A program made the translations under genes and the position numbers. From assembly GCF_902148855.1 (NCBI RefSeq), contig NC_043957.1, positions 16,504,178 to 16,568,177 on the forward strand: a stretch of 64,000 nucleotides of DNA. Reading direction: 5' to 3'. The notes under the pieces were generated by a model that saw only the letters and a list, made by a program, of their open reading frames with translations, was not told the DNA's origin and searched no databases. Every line of letters starts with the position of its first letter. The stretch's first letter is position 1. Below, piece after piece: positions 1-12,374 of the stretch. The DNA comes from Sphaeramia orbicularis (taxonomy: Eukaryota; Chordata; Actinopteri; Kurtiformes; Apogonidae).

Positions 1-3
1 TAT

Positions 4-1107
4 TAGTGGTGGGCAGCGATTAAAATGTTTAATCGCGATTAATCGCATGGCTTTCTGCGATTAATCGTGATTAATCGCATGGGGGGGGGGGGGGGGCGCA
101 TCAACAGCATGTATTGCCTTTCAGTGATATTCCAGACTGGAAGTACTCCGGTGATAAAAATAATTGCACGTCAGTGCTTCCAAACAACTGTGTCCTTCTC
201 AACCCCACCATCTGAAGACATTTAAAATGAAAATGTCCATGGAAAAAACCACTACTTTTACACATGTTTATGTCCCCACCAGTGTATTTACAGTTGTGAG
301 TGATTGACAGGAGTCTTAAGCCCACTAATCAGTACTAATACTAATAAGCCCATTAATATGTGATGTTCAGTTGTTCAAAGCAAGCAAAAGGGGCCCTGAA
401 GTGGTCAGAATAAGTTGCACTAACGTATGTTTTGTCCTTTCCATGTTACCATAGTCAGTTCGGACATAAGAAGGAACTAACAGACACGTTTCTTTCACTC
501 TTGTTTGTATGGCCCCAAAAACGTTTGCCTGTGAGTATTTTATGTTCATTTGGGTTAAGAATGAATAGTATCAAATATCTCTGATGTGAGCCTTTGTTGC
601 TGAATAAAAAGACGTTGTAAATCTTTAATTAACCTGTAAATGCTAATCGTTAGCGTGTCTATGGATTTTCCCATTCAAGTTAGCATCGAGATAAAATGAC
701 TGCTAATACAACATTCACATCGTAAATGAGTAAAGGTTAGTTCAAAGGCTGACATATTAGACCTAAACACAACCAATGAATTTACATAAACTTAGCATGA
801 GCCTGCATAAAGAATTAGCAACCCATCTCCGACTGCTTGCATAAACAAATTAGCTTAAACATCAACATTACTTGTAAAGTTCGCTTTTTTCTCCTCTCAG
901 CCGGCACATACACACAGCACCGGCGTGTGGACCGGCAAAATAAAAGCATGAGTTTCAAAATAAGAGCCTGTATGTATAAATCAACTAAGACTTGCTTGAA
1001 AGGCAGAACAATAATAAAACGGCGTTAACGTGAGATAAACAAATTGTCGGCGTTATTTAATGAATGCGTTAACGCGGTAATAACGTGTTAACTTGCCCAC
1101 CCCTAAT
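4..1107. mobile_element. hAT-like non-autonomous DNA transposon
   Basis: The two ends are imperfect inverted repeats: TTAGTGGTGGGCAGC at the left and, read on the other strand, TTAGGGGTGGGCAAG at the right. Inside the left end are short repeats of a GATTAATCGC-like unit, and inside the right end a related GCGTTAACGC motif. The ends resemble a common fish hAT-type MITE. No transposase is recognisable; the small open frames inside are not convincing genes. The left end lies at the window edge, so the target duplication cannot be checked. Confidence 0.6.
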
Positions 1108-1110
1108 ATA

Positions 1111-1175
<65 letters not shown>
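1108..1175. repeat. (TA)n microsatellite
   Basis: An almost pure TA dinucleotide tract directly abuts the right end of the hAT-like element. Confidence 0.95.
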
Positions 1176-1180
<5 letters not shown>

Positions 1181-2990
1181 GCACCTGAGTATTCATAAAA
1201 TATTCTCCAGAAAAAGAAATCAAAATTAAACTGTCCTTTCCTTCTGTATATATTCTTTGGCAGTGGAAGAGAAGAGCTGTACAGATATTTTTCAGTTTAA
1301 GAGTTTGTGTAAGGAAAAAATAGAGAAGCTTTATAAAAGCATGTAATGACGTAATTCAATTTATGGATGCTGGATTTGTTTTATTTACATTGACTATTAT
1401 GTAAACTGTTTACTGTAATAACTGTAATGGCAACGTATCTGATGTAAGCATATGTTTCAAGAAAGGGGCAGATATTATAAGTTTTCTTCATCCTGCTCCT
1501 TTCCAATCATTTAAATTGGAATGAATGAATGAATGAATAAATAAATAAATAAAATTTTTAAACAGATTGTGGAAACCTAAGGTGCTTCATGGTATGTGCT
1601 ACATTAAATAAAAATGCAATGGACAGTTCAATTTAACATGTAAATGCAAATACAGATTTTTCTTACATGGGACTTTAACATATTCTTTAAGTTTATAACT
1701 CATCAAGGTGAATATTTCACACATGAATCCTCATCCAAATACTTGTAGCGTTTGTTTAATTTAACATGTAACATTTTTCCTCAGTAGCTATGAATATGTC
1801 TACATACGGAGGTGATGGGATATCACAGGTACTGTTTTTGCATTTCCTTACTAACAATGTATTTAATTTTGTTACTTTTGTTGCTAATAAAATATTATGA
1901 AATAAAGTTGTGGGCATTTGTCTTGTGGGCATTTGCCTGCGTACCCAATGGCACTTATGTTGGAATGTGAAAATTTACTTTCATTTTCCCATGTATGAAG
2001 AACATGTATCATTTGTTTCAATAAATTTGTAATAGAAATATGGATTTTATCACCAAGTTTTAATGCCTAGTTACTTTTCACCCACCCTGTACATCCTCCT
2101 GAGACACAGCGAAGCATATTTGTCCTCTGTAGGGGACAAAAGTTTCACAGTTAAAAAAAAAAAAAAAAAAGCTGTACAAAGGACATTCCATTAAAAAAAA
2201 TAATAAATAAACAAGAAAATAATTTTAAAAATGTATCTGAAGAAAGTGTTGCATTATGCAATTTCCAAGCAAGACAATTATTCTTGAACAAATAGTACTG
2301 CTTCATGGACCTCCAGGCAGCAATAAAAAATAGTAAAAGAGGGGCTCTTTGGTAAAGGTCAATGCACAAAAAATACAAAAAACAAGGCACTTTCTTATAA
2401 TTGTAAAATGCCACTATTAATTATGGTGTGTCTCAGTGGACCTCACTGAGCCCCAATTGGTATATGATCACAATAGACGACAACCTTTTTTTAAATTAAT
2501 TATTTACCTCAGAGATTAAATGTGTTAAATGCTACATATTTAATGAGATGAACTGGAAGACAAATGACAGAACTGCTTGTTTTTTAAAAGTGATATTACA
2601 CATATATATTGGTTTATGTCCATTTATCCAAATGATTTCTGAACGTTCCAGAATATAGACCCTGTAAAGTGAATGTATTGCAATGTGCAAGCAGTGTTTT
2701 GACGTAGATCTGGTAGCTCTGACAAATATTCCCTTGGAGTAAAACTCTATCATTAACCAGAAATGCACTCAGAGAGCGCAGATCAGCCCCCCCAGCGGAG
2801 GTAATAATAAAGTTCACATTTTAATCCAAGACTGTATCCGTGAAACTACAGCCAACCAGCATTTGGACTCAAGTTTTCTTTGTTAGAGACTCAGACTTGG
2901 CAAAGTTTCACTATGGATTTTTTTTTACGTGCAGATCTGTGTCAGAAGAGAACAGCTGTGATCTGAACTTGTCCTGAAAGCACAATGGAA
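1176..2990. other. AT-rich spacer, no gene seen
   Basis: This is an AT-rich stretch upstream of the first H2B. It holds a short GAAT/AAAT tract (about 1518-1551) and an A-run near 2154-2170. The small open frames here show no family resemblance. I see no gene. Confidence 0.6.
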
Positions 2991-3010
2991 CCACCCACTG
3001 AGCCGGTCAT

Positions 3011-3061
3011 CCAATCACAGCCGGGAGACAGTGCAGCATATTTGCGTGAAGCCTGTATAAA
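3011..3061 (+). promoter_or_regulatory. H2B promoter: CCAAT, octamer-like, TATA
   Basis: CCAAT lies at 3011-3015, an H2B-type octamer variant ATTTGCGT at 3040-3047 (consensus ATTTGCAT), and TATAAA at 3056-3061, about 50 nt before the ATG. The order and spacing match vertebrate H2B promoters, and the same arrangement is seen upstream of the other H2B (28497, minus strand). Confidence 0.85.
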
Positions 3062-3105
3062 TGCAGTGACTCCTAAAGATTTTATTACAGTGTCTTGTCG
3101 TATAG

Positions 3106-3492
<387 letters not shown>

Positions 3493-3521
3493 ACTGTTGT
3501 GATCCTTACCATGACCTCAAA

Positions 3522-3537
3522 GGCTCTTTTAAGAGCC
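3522..3537 (+). terminator. histone 3' stem-loop (H2B)
   Basis: GGCTCTTTTAAGAGCC forms the canonical 6-bp stem with a 4-nt loop bound by SLBP. It is followed by ACCCA and, about 15 nt downstream, a purine-rich CAAAGA element of the type that pairs with U7 snRNA. Confidence 0.95.
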
Positions 3538-3559
3538 ACCCACTCTGATCCAAAGACTA

Positions 3560-4690
3560 ACTCGTGTTTGCTGTAGGTTTGTATGACTAACGAACCCAAT
3601 TTATCACTGATTAATGGTTTAGCTAAATTTAATCAGTTAGCCAGTATTAACACGGATGATTAGTGACATGGCAATTATTTTAGCAGGACTACGGTTTAAA
3701 CCTGTAGCTTAGATGTAGTTTACTATTAAACTGCAAAACGAGGCATTTTGAACCACTCATAAACTGGTTCACCACTGGAAGCCTTGTTCAGCTCACTGGG
3801 GTGAATCTACCGGTAACAGTGATTATTGCAGCCAAATGAATCCCTGCAAATGTCTGGTGTATAATAAGACTTAATAAAATAGTGTTGCATCTACTCAAAT
3901 AGCCTAGCATGTATTGATTGTTAATCATTAAAAAGTGAGTACTTCAATCTATGAAATATTTTTTTTTTTAAATGAATTCTACACTATAGACTGGACAGAA
4001 GATATTTAATAATCCAAGGAGGCAGTAGGTATGATTACCTGGTTTTTCCTTTCAACTGGATATATTCTGATTGTGTCTGGTGTACTGGAAATATGTACTT
4101 ATGTCACTCAAGTGTTTTTATGCATAAATACTCCTTCCATAGTAAATGGACTTAAACAGTTTCTCTATTTGGAGACAACTTCCCCACCCAAGTGATGGTT
4201 TTGATATCTTACTGAACGTAATTCTCAGCTGTGCACCTGTACACCACAGTTCAGTGATCTGAGGCCGAACTAAAGTGTACAGCTCTTTCTAAACTCATCC
4301 TGCTTGGTTACATTTTCTTGAAGCCTGAATCGTTGAGGTTCTCATATGTAGCAGTAATTCTCCTCTGCATAAGCTGAATGTAGATTAAAAAAAAAAAAAG
4401 ATTCACAAGAACGTCTTACATTAATGTAGGATTTATTTAGTGTGTTTTTTTGTTGCTGCAGAACAGATCCAATCCTCACTTTAACTGTTGCTCTTGATAA
4501 TATTAATTTTGTGTTAAATCCATTGATAATGTTTGAATGTGTTAATGACCGGCTCAGCTGAAGGAAGGACTGTTTCTGATTTTTAATTCATTTACTCATG
4601 AGGAAATTTATCAGAATCACAGACTCTGTTTTCTGGAACGCCCCCTTTCTAGGGACACCCGACAGGAATGTATCACTTCGAGGGGCGAAG
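3560..4690. other. H2B-H3 spacer, no gene seen
   Basis: AT-rich intergenic DNA with A and T runs. No repeat family, RNA gene or coding region was recognised. Confidence 0.6.
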
Positions 4691-4703
4691 CTTAACTCAG
4701 CGA

Positions 4704-5231
<528 letters not shown>

Positions 5232-5254
5232 ACTGTCTGCTCCTACAACACCAC

Positions 5255-5270
5255 GGCTCTTTTCAGAGCC
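5255..5270 (+). terminator. histone 3' stem-loop (H3)
   Basis: GGCTCTTTTCAGAGCC lies 23 nt after the H3 stop: canonical stem, loop TTTC. Confidence 0.95.
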
Positions 5271-5289
5271 ACCACATGTCCATTAAGGC

Positions 5290-5860
5290 ACACTTCTACT
5301 AAACATTCACATCTGGAGGAAAATCTCTGTACATGACTTCATTTCATGCCGGTCCCTGTCGAGAGTTTTTTTTTCCTTCTACGTTTAGAAGCGTCTTTTT
5401 TTTTTTTCCTTTCGATTTCCACACTTGAGATGACAGTCCACATGTCAGCCGCCTTATGTTGGTTTGAACGTGTAAAATAACTACTGTATAAAAACATCAC
5501 CTCAGCCTTATTTTCATTTGTTCTCTCATTAAAATCCTGACTTTGTATCTGAAATGAAGAGAAGCACTCTGGATCTTAACCTATTGAACACATTTTATAT
5601 TAAGCACTAATATAATTCATACTAATTGAGTTACATGCGATTTTATTCATTTGTTTAAAACTCTTTGAATATTATGGCATTTCTAATTTATTAAAGTATG
5701 TTGTATTTTAACCAGCGATTACAACTAATGTCAGTGCCAACTATTAAATTATCTAAATAATCTTGGTGTTGGTTTACGCTCAATGAGAAAACGTTAACAG
5801 AAAATGTTTTATTTTATACATAATTAAGATTTAAAATGGGGAAAATGTTGCTTTTTCTTT
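5290..5860. other. H3-H4 spacer, no gene seen
   Basis: AT-rich spacer with T-runs near 5367 and 5397. The last part (about 5755-6050) resembles the sequence upstream of the H4 genes at 48.2 and 53.1 kb, including a TTGGTGTTGGTTTACGCTCA block, so it is shared H4 5' flank rather than random spacer. Confidence 0.6.
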
Positions 5861-5863
5861 TTG

Positions 5864-6021
5864 ATTGGAGTGGTACTCTGTTTATGAACCTGCTCTTCTC
5901 AACTCGTGCTTACGGTGCCGCCAAAAAAGAAAAAAAAAACAAACAAAAAACTCCCGCCTCTCTCTGTCTTCAACCACGTTCTCATATGTTCTATAAAGTA
6001 GTGGTTCATCCGCTCATTCAG
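5864..6021 (+). promoter_or_regulatory. H4 promoter with TATA and histone cap site
   Basis: An inverted CCAAT (ATTGG) lies at 5864-5868, TATAAA at 5992-5997, and ATTCAG at 6016-6021 matches the histone cap-site consensus. This predicts a leader of about 35 nt before the ATG at 6053. The same leader sequence (TGTGAAGTTG...AACAGTAA) reappears, slightly altered, at the 5' end of the LINE inserted in H2A (12402-12444). Confidence 0.85.
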
Positions 6022-6043
6022 ACATTGTGAAGTTGATAACTGA

Positions 6044-6364
<321 letters not shown>

Positions 6365-6404
6365 ACTAACCGTCAACTTAAAAAAAAAACAATAAAAACC
6401 CAAC

Positions 6405-6420
6405 GGTCCTTTTAAGGACC
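6405..6420 (+). terminator. variant histone 3' stem-loop (H4)
   Basis: GGTCCTTTTAAGGACC, a perfect 6-bp stem with the usual TTTT-A loop context. Stem pairs 3 and 4 are changed relative to every other histone stem-loop in this window (GGCTCT...AGAGCC), with both sides changed in a compensating way. ACCCAC follows, as normal. Confidence 0.85.
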
Positions 6421-6572
6421 ACCCACACTGACCCAAAGAGCTGGTGTTCCTTCAGTGTATGTAGTAAACTAAGAACAGTACAATAATGAACCATTCTGAA
6501 TTTATGATTATCTCGTGGCGGTTTAACACATAAGGTGTTAGTGTGAACCTGCGATGAAAAACGTTTCTGGAG

Positions 6573-6695
6573 TTTTTTAAATATTCTTTATTGAAATTCA
6601 AAGGAAAACGAAGGAAGGAAGGAAAATGTCCCTATACTTAACACACTTGTTAACTTAACACACCCACAAATACCTTCACTTAAAAAAGTATACAT
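6573..6695 (-). mobile_element. short 3' end of the histone-associated LINE family
   Basis: Reading on the minus strand, this ends in AATAAAGAATATTTAAAAAA and matches the 3' untranslated end of the LINE at 7197-12374 (shared ATTCTTTATTGAAATT, TACTTAACACA and CACCCACAAATAC blocks). It is about 120 bp, severely 5'-truncated, and lies in the spacer between H4 and the H2A stem-loop, not at the coding-region target. Confidence 0.7.
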
Positions 6696-6778
6696 GTAAC
6701 TGATCTCAGAACAAGTGTTATACACTAACAGTAAGGGTGTAAAGATATGAGGAAATATTCTCTTAAACTGAATTGTGT

Positions 6779-6794
6779 GGCTCTGAAAAGAGCC
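6779..6794 (-). terminator. histone 3' stem-loop (split H2A)
   Basis: On the minus strand GGCTCTTTTCAGAGCC lies 28 nt after the H2A stop. It is intact although the gene is interrupted. Confidence 0.93.
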
Positions 6795-6822
6795 TTTTGG
6801 GTCTAGTTGTGGTTCTCCAGCT

Positions 6823-7278
<456 letters not shown>

Positions 7279-7324
7279 TTAGCCACCCACAAATACGTTC
7301 ACCTATAAAACTGCTCTTTATCTA

Positions 7325-7356
<32 letters not shown>

Positions 7357-7470
7357 CATACATACATATACATGTTAACAAGGCACACATTCTTAAAACA
7401 TGCATACATGTTTTTTTTTTTTCTTTCTGTCTTTTTTCCTTTTTTTTTTTCTTTCAATGTGAAGACTGAC

Positions 7471-10400
7471 TTACAAGTCTATTATGTTCCATGGAAAGGA
7501 GTGCTGTTTGTCCAGGGTTCTTCTTCTGCGTAGTTCAGTCAATGTTTGTTTAATCACTGTTTTACTATCTATGAGATTCTGATTAATGACTGTTAAACAT
7601 CTTGTTTTCCAGAGCTTGACTGTTACAATGTAGATGATTAACTGGAAGAGTCTATGTTTGTTTGTTGATGTTGTTTCCTCTAGAAGTCCGTACATGACTG
7701 AGCGATAGTTTATAGGGCAGCTCAGGCCAATGTTTTTAAAAAAAGTCCAAACAGCTTGCGCTCTATAGCAGTCAATAAGTACGTGTTCTTGAGTTTCGTC
7801 ATTTCCACAGTTTATCATCGGACATTTTTTTGTTGTGACATAACAGCTCCAGGATACCAGAGCTCTAGCTGGAAGTCTACTTACAGAAATAAGCCAGCGG
7901 ATATCTCTGTAATTCTCAGAAATAGATTTGTCCTTTATATTTTTAATGACAGTCTTCTTCTCGTTTTCCTTTACATGTTTGTAATCCACCAATCCACCAT
8001 AGCTAAAATCGCTTATACATTTATAGATCCCTCTAGAAGTCCCCTTAACCCAGTCGATATTTAAATGTTTATACTTTTCTTTTATGTCACCATATATGAT
8101 TTTGTAATAAGGTCCTTTCCTTGCCCTGCCTTTTTTTTTCTCCCAGGTGGACAGGTCATAGATCCATGTTGACTTCCGTGACATACTCATTGAGACATTC
8201 TTAATAAAGGCAATATTTAATTTGAGACCGAGATCTATTGCACCGAGTCCACCGAGTTCTTTATTTTTAAACAATAGTATTCTTTTAGTGACCTCTCTGG
8301 TGGTTCCCCAGATCAGATTTACACACTGTTTGTTCAACCGCGTTATCATTTTGTCAGTTGGAGGAAAAATGTTAGCTAAAAAGAGGAGTTTGGAAAGGAT
8401 ATGAGTTTTCACAATGTTGATTCTACTTTTATAATTTGTATTCTTGTTCTGCCATCTGTTAACTTCTTCCTTAGTCAAGGTGAATTTTTGTTCCCAATTT
8501 CTTTCCCCACAGTTGTTATTTCCAAATGAGATTCCGAGGATTTTAATTTCATCTTTAGTTTGAATATTTAGGTTGGGTTTATCTATTGCATCTCCGATCC
8601 AAACTCCCTCTGTTTTACTATGGTTTAGGACAGCTCCTGAAGCCATTTCATACATATTAAGATGATTAGTTAGAACATCCATCTCCACCTGGTTTTTAAT
8701 TACGACAGTGATGTCATCTGCATAAGCTATTGATTTGACTAAACAGGATTGGCCGAGAGGTATGCCTGTTATTTTTATGTCTGAATTAATTGATTTTATT
8801 AATGGGCTGATTGCTAAAACATAAAGAGCAGAGCTGAGAGGACATCCCTGCTTCACCCCTCTCTCCACCTGGAAAGATTTTGTTAAAACACCATTGACGT
8901 TTATCTTTACGGATGACTTCATATATAAACATTTAACCATGTCGATAAAACTTTTAGGAAGACCATATGCCTCCATTGCAGCCCAAAGATAGTCACGTGA
9001 AATATAATCGAAAGCCTTCTTTTGGTCTAAACCGACAATAAAGAAATCCTTTTGGCCTGAATATGACAGTTCTCTTAATGTGCTCAAATTGTCCCACATA
9101 TATCGACCTTTGACTGCGCAGGTCTGTTCTTTTACGATAATTTTTTCTAAAACACTACTTAACCGATTATTGATAATTTTTGCCAGAATCTTATAGTCGG
9201 TGTTCATTAATGTTAAGTGCCTATAATTATCGATGCATGAACGGTCACCTTTTTTGTACAGCAAGTTTAAAACTCCTTCATAAAATGAATCTGCCATGAC
9301 CCCTTTATTTAAACCTTCGTTTAACATAGAGGTAAGTAGATGTAAAACTTCTTCTATATTTAGCTGATAAAACTCTGTGGGGAGTCCATCAGGTCCAGGA
9401 CTTTTACCTACATTTAACTGGTGAATGGCCTGAACCACTTCTTCTCTTTTAATTTCTCCTTTTAGGGAGTCACAATTTATTGGAGTAGAGTCTCGAATGG
9501 AGTCTAAAAGAGTTTTCGTACAACTCCTATCTATGTCGTTTTTTTTATACGAGTTCACACAGTGTTCTCTAATAGTTTCTCTAATATCTTTGTCAGTATT
9601 TGATGTTTGACCATCCGGTTTCTTTATTGATTGTATAGTTTTACTCTGAATTTGTTTTTGTGCAGAGGTGATAATATGTGATACGTTTCCTTTTTCATTT
9701 ATCTCAGTATCTTTACAAATATTAAATGACATTTCGCTATTCAACTTATCTATTAGGACCTTTAGGTCACCCATAAGATCTTCTTCAATGTTAGTTCTGT
9801 GTTCTTTCTGTTTTAAAGTGATATATTGTTTGACCATGATGTTATATTCCAAATTTTTTCTTTTATTTAGTTCTCTACATTTGAATTTAAAGAAATCCTT
9901 GACTCTATGTTTTAATGTTTCCCATAATTTGGTATACGAGTTTGTGATACATTGTAATTGTATCACCTTTCGGATTTCATGTTTTAATTCTGTTAGCAAT
10001 TCTTTATTTTTTAGACATTGTGTATTAAGTTTCCAGTACCCTCTATGGGCGGGTTCACTAGAAGACAAGGTTGTTTTAACTAATAAGTGGTCAGAAAAAT
10101 CATTCAATATTGTTGAATACTGTATCACTTTAAAGTGAGAAGATACGTAGATCCTATCAATGCGGGTTTTAGATTTGGAATCAAATCTAGTGAATTCCAG
10201 CCCAAAGGGATTAATTGATCGGCAGGTGTCGATCAGTTTGGCTTCTTCATTAATAAGTTTTAGATGTTTACCTTCTGTTGTAAGGCGAAATGGTGCAGTG
10301 CTACAGCGATCGTTTTCTTCTGTGACTGTATTAAAATCTCCACTTAAGATGACTTTATATCCTACCATCAGCAATTCTCTGAGCCTTTTGAATAATTTTG

Positions 10401-10761
10401 TTTTTTTTCGTGCTTCAGGAGCTGTATAGACGTTAATTATTCTATATTTGTCACCTTGGTACAAACAATCAATCATTAAAAGTCTACCAGGTATTATGTC
10501 CCTTCTTCTAATGATGACAATATCATGAGTTCTGAAGAAAATCCCAACCCCATCAGCCTTATCTTCCCCAATTGATATTATACATTTACCCTTAGTCCAC
10601 ATATTACACACTTTATCAACATCATCACTTGTAGTGAGCCTTAGCTCTTGAATACACGCAATGTCTATGTCAGAGTTCAACAAATATCCAATCTTCTGTA
10701 TTCTGTTTTCAGTGGATTTAACACCTCTAACATTCAGAGTGGCCACTTTGAGGAGCCCCAT
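7471..10761 (-). CDS. LINE A ORF2: endonuclease + reverse transcriptase
   Basis: 1096 residues that nick target DNA and copy the LINE RNA onto it. The APE endonuclease occupies roughly residues 1-230: LKVATLNVRGVKS at the start, IQELRL, SGDFNT near 138, DRIYVS, and FSDHLLV near 222. The reverse transcriptase runs from about 440 to 750: GPDGLPTEFY near 455, DQKKAFDYISRDYLW, GVKQGCPLSSALY, and the catalytic AYADDITVVI near 680. A C-terminal CCHC motif of the LINE type lies near 979-997 (CPMINCGNDETQEHVLIDC). All catalytic motifs I looked for are present. The start ATG overlaps the ORF1 stop as TAATG, which suggests termination-reinitiation. It probably confers the histone target choice. Confidence 0.95.
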   Translation of the reverse strand: MGLLKVATLNVRGVKSTENRIQKIGYLLNSDIDIACIQELRLTTSDDVDKVCNMWTKGKCIISIGEDKADGVGIFFRTHDIVIIRRRDIIPGRLLMIDCLYQGDKYRIINVYTAPEARKKTKLFKRLRELLMVGYKVILSGDFNTVTEENDRCSTAPFRLTTEGKHLKLINEEAKLIDTCRSINPFGLEFTRFDSKSKTRIDRIYVSSHFKVIQYSTILNDFSDHLLVKTTLSSSEPAHRGYWKLNTQCLKNKELLTELKHEIRKVIQLQCITNSYTKLWETLKHRVKDFFKFKCRELNKRKNLEYNIMVKQYITLKQKEHRTNIEEDLMGDLKVLIDKLNSEMSFNICKDTEINEKGNVSHIITSAQKQIQSKTIQSIKKPDGQTSNTDKDIRETIREHCVNSYKKNDIDRSCTKTLLDSIRDSTPINCDSLKGEIKREEVVQAIHQLNVGKSPGPDGLPTEFYQLNIEEVLHLLTSMLNEGLNKGVMADSFYEGVLNLLYKKGDRSCIDNYRHLTLMNTDYKILAKIINNRLSSVLEKIIVKEQTCAVKGRYMWDNLSTLRELSYSGQKDFFIVGLDQKKAFDYISRDYLWAAMEAYGLPKSFIDMVKCLYMKSSVKINVNGVLTKSFQVERGVKQGCPLSSALYVLAISPLIKSINSDIKITGIPLGQSCLVKSIAYADDITVVIKNQVEMDVLTNHLNMYEMASGAVLNHSKTEGVWIGDAIDKPNLNIQTKDEIKILGISFGNNNCGERNWEQKFTLTKEEVNRWQNKNTNYKSRINIVKTHILSKLLFLANIFPPTDKMITRLNKQCVNLIWGTTREVTKRILLFKNKELGGLGAIDLGLKLNIAFIKNVSMSMSRKSTWIYDLSTWEKKKGRARKGPYYKIIYGDIKEKYKHLNIDWVKGTSRGIYKCISDFSYGGLVDYKHVKENEKKTVIKNIKDKSISENYRDIRWLISVSRLPARALVSWSCYVTTKKCPMINCGNDETQEHVLIDCYRAQAVWTFFKNIGLSCPINYRSVMYGLLEETTSTNKHRLFQLIIYIVTVKLWKTRCLTVINQNLIDSKTVIKQTLTELRRRRTLDKQHSFPWNIIDL

Positions 10762-12302
10762 TAAGGAGGGGAGAGTTGAGGAGAGGGCTTATCATTATAC
10801 CGTTTCCCCTCCCGTGGAGGAGAGGAGCGGGATCGTCTTTTCCTTTTAACTACTTCAAAGGGGATCTCTAACTCACATGAGCTTGGAACAGGAAACTCTG
10901 GGGTGGGTGAAAAGGAGCCGGACCCCGAGTTCTTACGTGATGGTAAATTCTCCTCATAAGGAGGAGAGATGGGGGTGCTTGTGGCCCGCTGACCTGGTGT
11001 AATCCTATCTGTATTAGATGCTGAGCTTTGACTCTCACTTATGCTTTCAAAATGAGTGATGTCATCACTACTTTCAGAAGTCGTACTGTTACTATCTATG
11101 CTTAAATTACTCTCACCTGTCTGATTAAAGGGATCACTGTTGGGGGGGTGAGATGAAGTGTGATGGTCTGCCGATGGCCCGGGGGGTGGGTGCTGATCCG
11201 CAGAGATGGAAGTTGGTGTGCACTGATGCTCATCAGGACTGGAGCCGGGCGAAGGCTGCTGGACCGCAGGCTTTGTAATGGAGGGCTGCTGTACCACGGA
11301 TCTGGAGCTGGACGGACGGGGCTGGATCTCTGGCTTGGAGCCGGACGAACGGGGGTGGATCTCCGGCTTCGACGGACGCTGTTGGTCGGCTGATCTGATA
11401 CCAGGCGGCGGCTGATGGATTCTGTGCCCGGGGATGGAATGGTGCCGTTGTTCCTTAGGTCTGGTGCCGGACGTATGCTGATGGTCGGAGAAACCCTTAG
11501 CTCTTGGATCTATCTGCTGCTGAATGGTCGCGGAGCTGGAAGGTTGACGTTGGAGGACTGGATTTTGTTGGGACCGTGTTTTGTTTGCATATGAGTCTGG
11601 ACAGGTGAAAAAGGTGTGCCCGTCCACACCACACAAACTACACCGGCCCTCTGAGCTGCAGTCTTTGGCTTTGTGTCCCAGGTGGCCACACCTCCAGCAT
11701 TTCACTTGAGTGCAGTCTTTCACCTGGTGGTCAGTTGATTGGCATATGAAGCAGGTGTTTGATTGTCCTGGGTAAATGATTCTGCCATTATACGGGCCCA
11801 AAGAAATTGAATTTGGGATCTGGATAAAATGTCCGTTAGCATTTTTGTGGAGCCGTACTTTATATTTTCGGACTCCGTACCAGATCCCAAGCTTATCTAC
11901 AGGTTTCACTGTGTGTAAAATGTCACAGAATCTTCTTAAATACAAATCAATGTCCTCATCTGGAACTCGTCCTGTCCAGAACTTAACAACCACAGATATA
12001 ACATCAGTTTGGACAGAGGATTCGACAGACCAGTCTCTCCATTTAGGATCATTACTTTTTGAAGCTTGTACTTCCAAGAAGCGCCTCAGCGGAGCTTCGT
12101 GGAAAAAGCATAGCTCAAAGTCTTTTTTGTTGGGAAGTGCGATGAGAGAATAAACGTCTTTCACATCAATCCAACATGAGTCAAGTAATAGAACCTCACC
12201 GACATAGTCTCTGTTTGGTGGTTCTTCATTCCCGTTGTAAGTGAGGCGAACCCAATTTTGCCCAAACTTGGAGGCATATGGTGTTCGACCATTTGAGGCC
12301 AT
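10761..12302 (-). CDS. LINE A ORF1: CCHC nucleic-acid-binding protein
   Basis: 513 residues, the RNA-binding partner of ORF2. The N-terminal half resembles the RRM-like region of ORF1/gag proteins in this LINE group (for example KLGIWYGVRKYKVRLHK, then GPYNGRIIYPGQSNTC). It is followed by three zinc knuckles of form C-x2-C-x4-H-x4-C near residues 184-235 (CFICQSTDHQVKDC, CWRCGHLGHKAKDC, CSLCGVDGHTFFTC). The C-terminal half is a long Ser/Pro/Gln-rich low-complexity region with imperfect repeats (KPEIQPRPSSS-like), ending in a basic KRKRRSRSSP stretch. The start at 12302 is the first in-frame ATG in the LINE after a 10-codon H4-derived upstream frame that ends at TGA. Confidence 0.88.
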   Translation of the reverse strand: MASNGRTPYASKFGQNWVRLTYNGNEEPPNRDYVGEVLLLDSCWIDVKDVYSLIALPNKKDFELCFFHEAPLRRFLEVQASKSNDPKWRDWSVESSVQTDVISVVVKFWTGRVPDEDIDLYLRRFCDILHTVKPVDKLGIWYGVRKYKVRLHKNANGHFIQIPNSISLGPYNGRIIYPGQSNTCFICQSTDHQVKDCTQVKCWRCGHLGHKAKDCSSEGRCSLCGVDGHTFFTCPDSYANKTRSQQNPVLQRQPSSSATIQQQIDPRAKGFSDHQHTSGTRPKEQRHHSIPGHRIHQPPPGIRSADQQRPSKPEIHPRSSGSKPEIQPRPSSSRSVVQQPSITKPAVQQPSPGSSPDEHQCTPTSISADQHPPPGPSADHHTSSHPPNSDPFNQTGESNLSIDSNSTTSESSDDITHFESISESQSSASNTDRITPGQRATSTPISPPYEENLPSRKNSGSGSFSPTPEFPVPSSCELEIPFEVVKRKRRSRSSPPREGKRYNDKPSPQLSPP

Positions 12303-12374
12303 TTGGTTTATACCCCGGAGGGTTCAGTGACGGATAAGGACAAGGAACGACTGAGTGTAACATGAGGGTCAAGG

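Noticed and set aside
101-549. Two minus-strand open frames inside the first hAT-like element
   Set aside because: No resemblance to a transposase and no start/stop context; the element looks non-autonomous.
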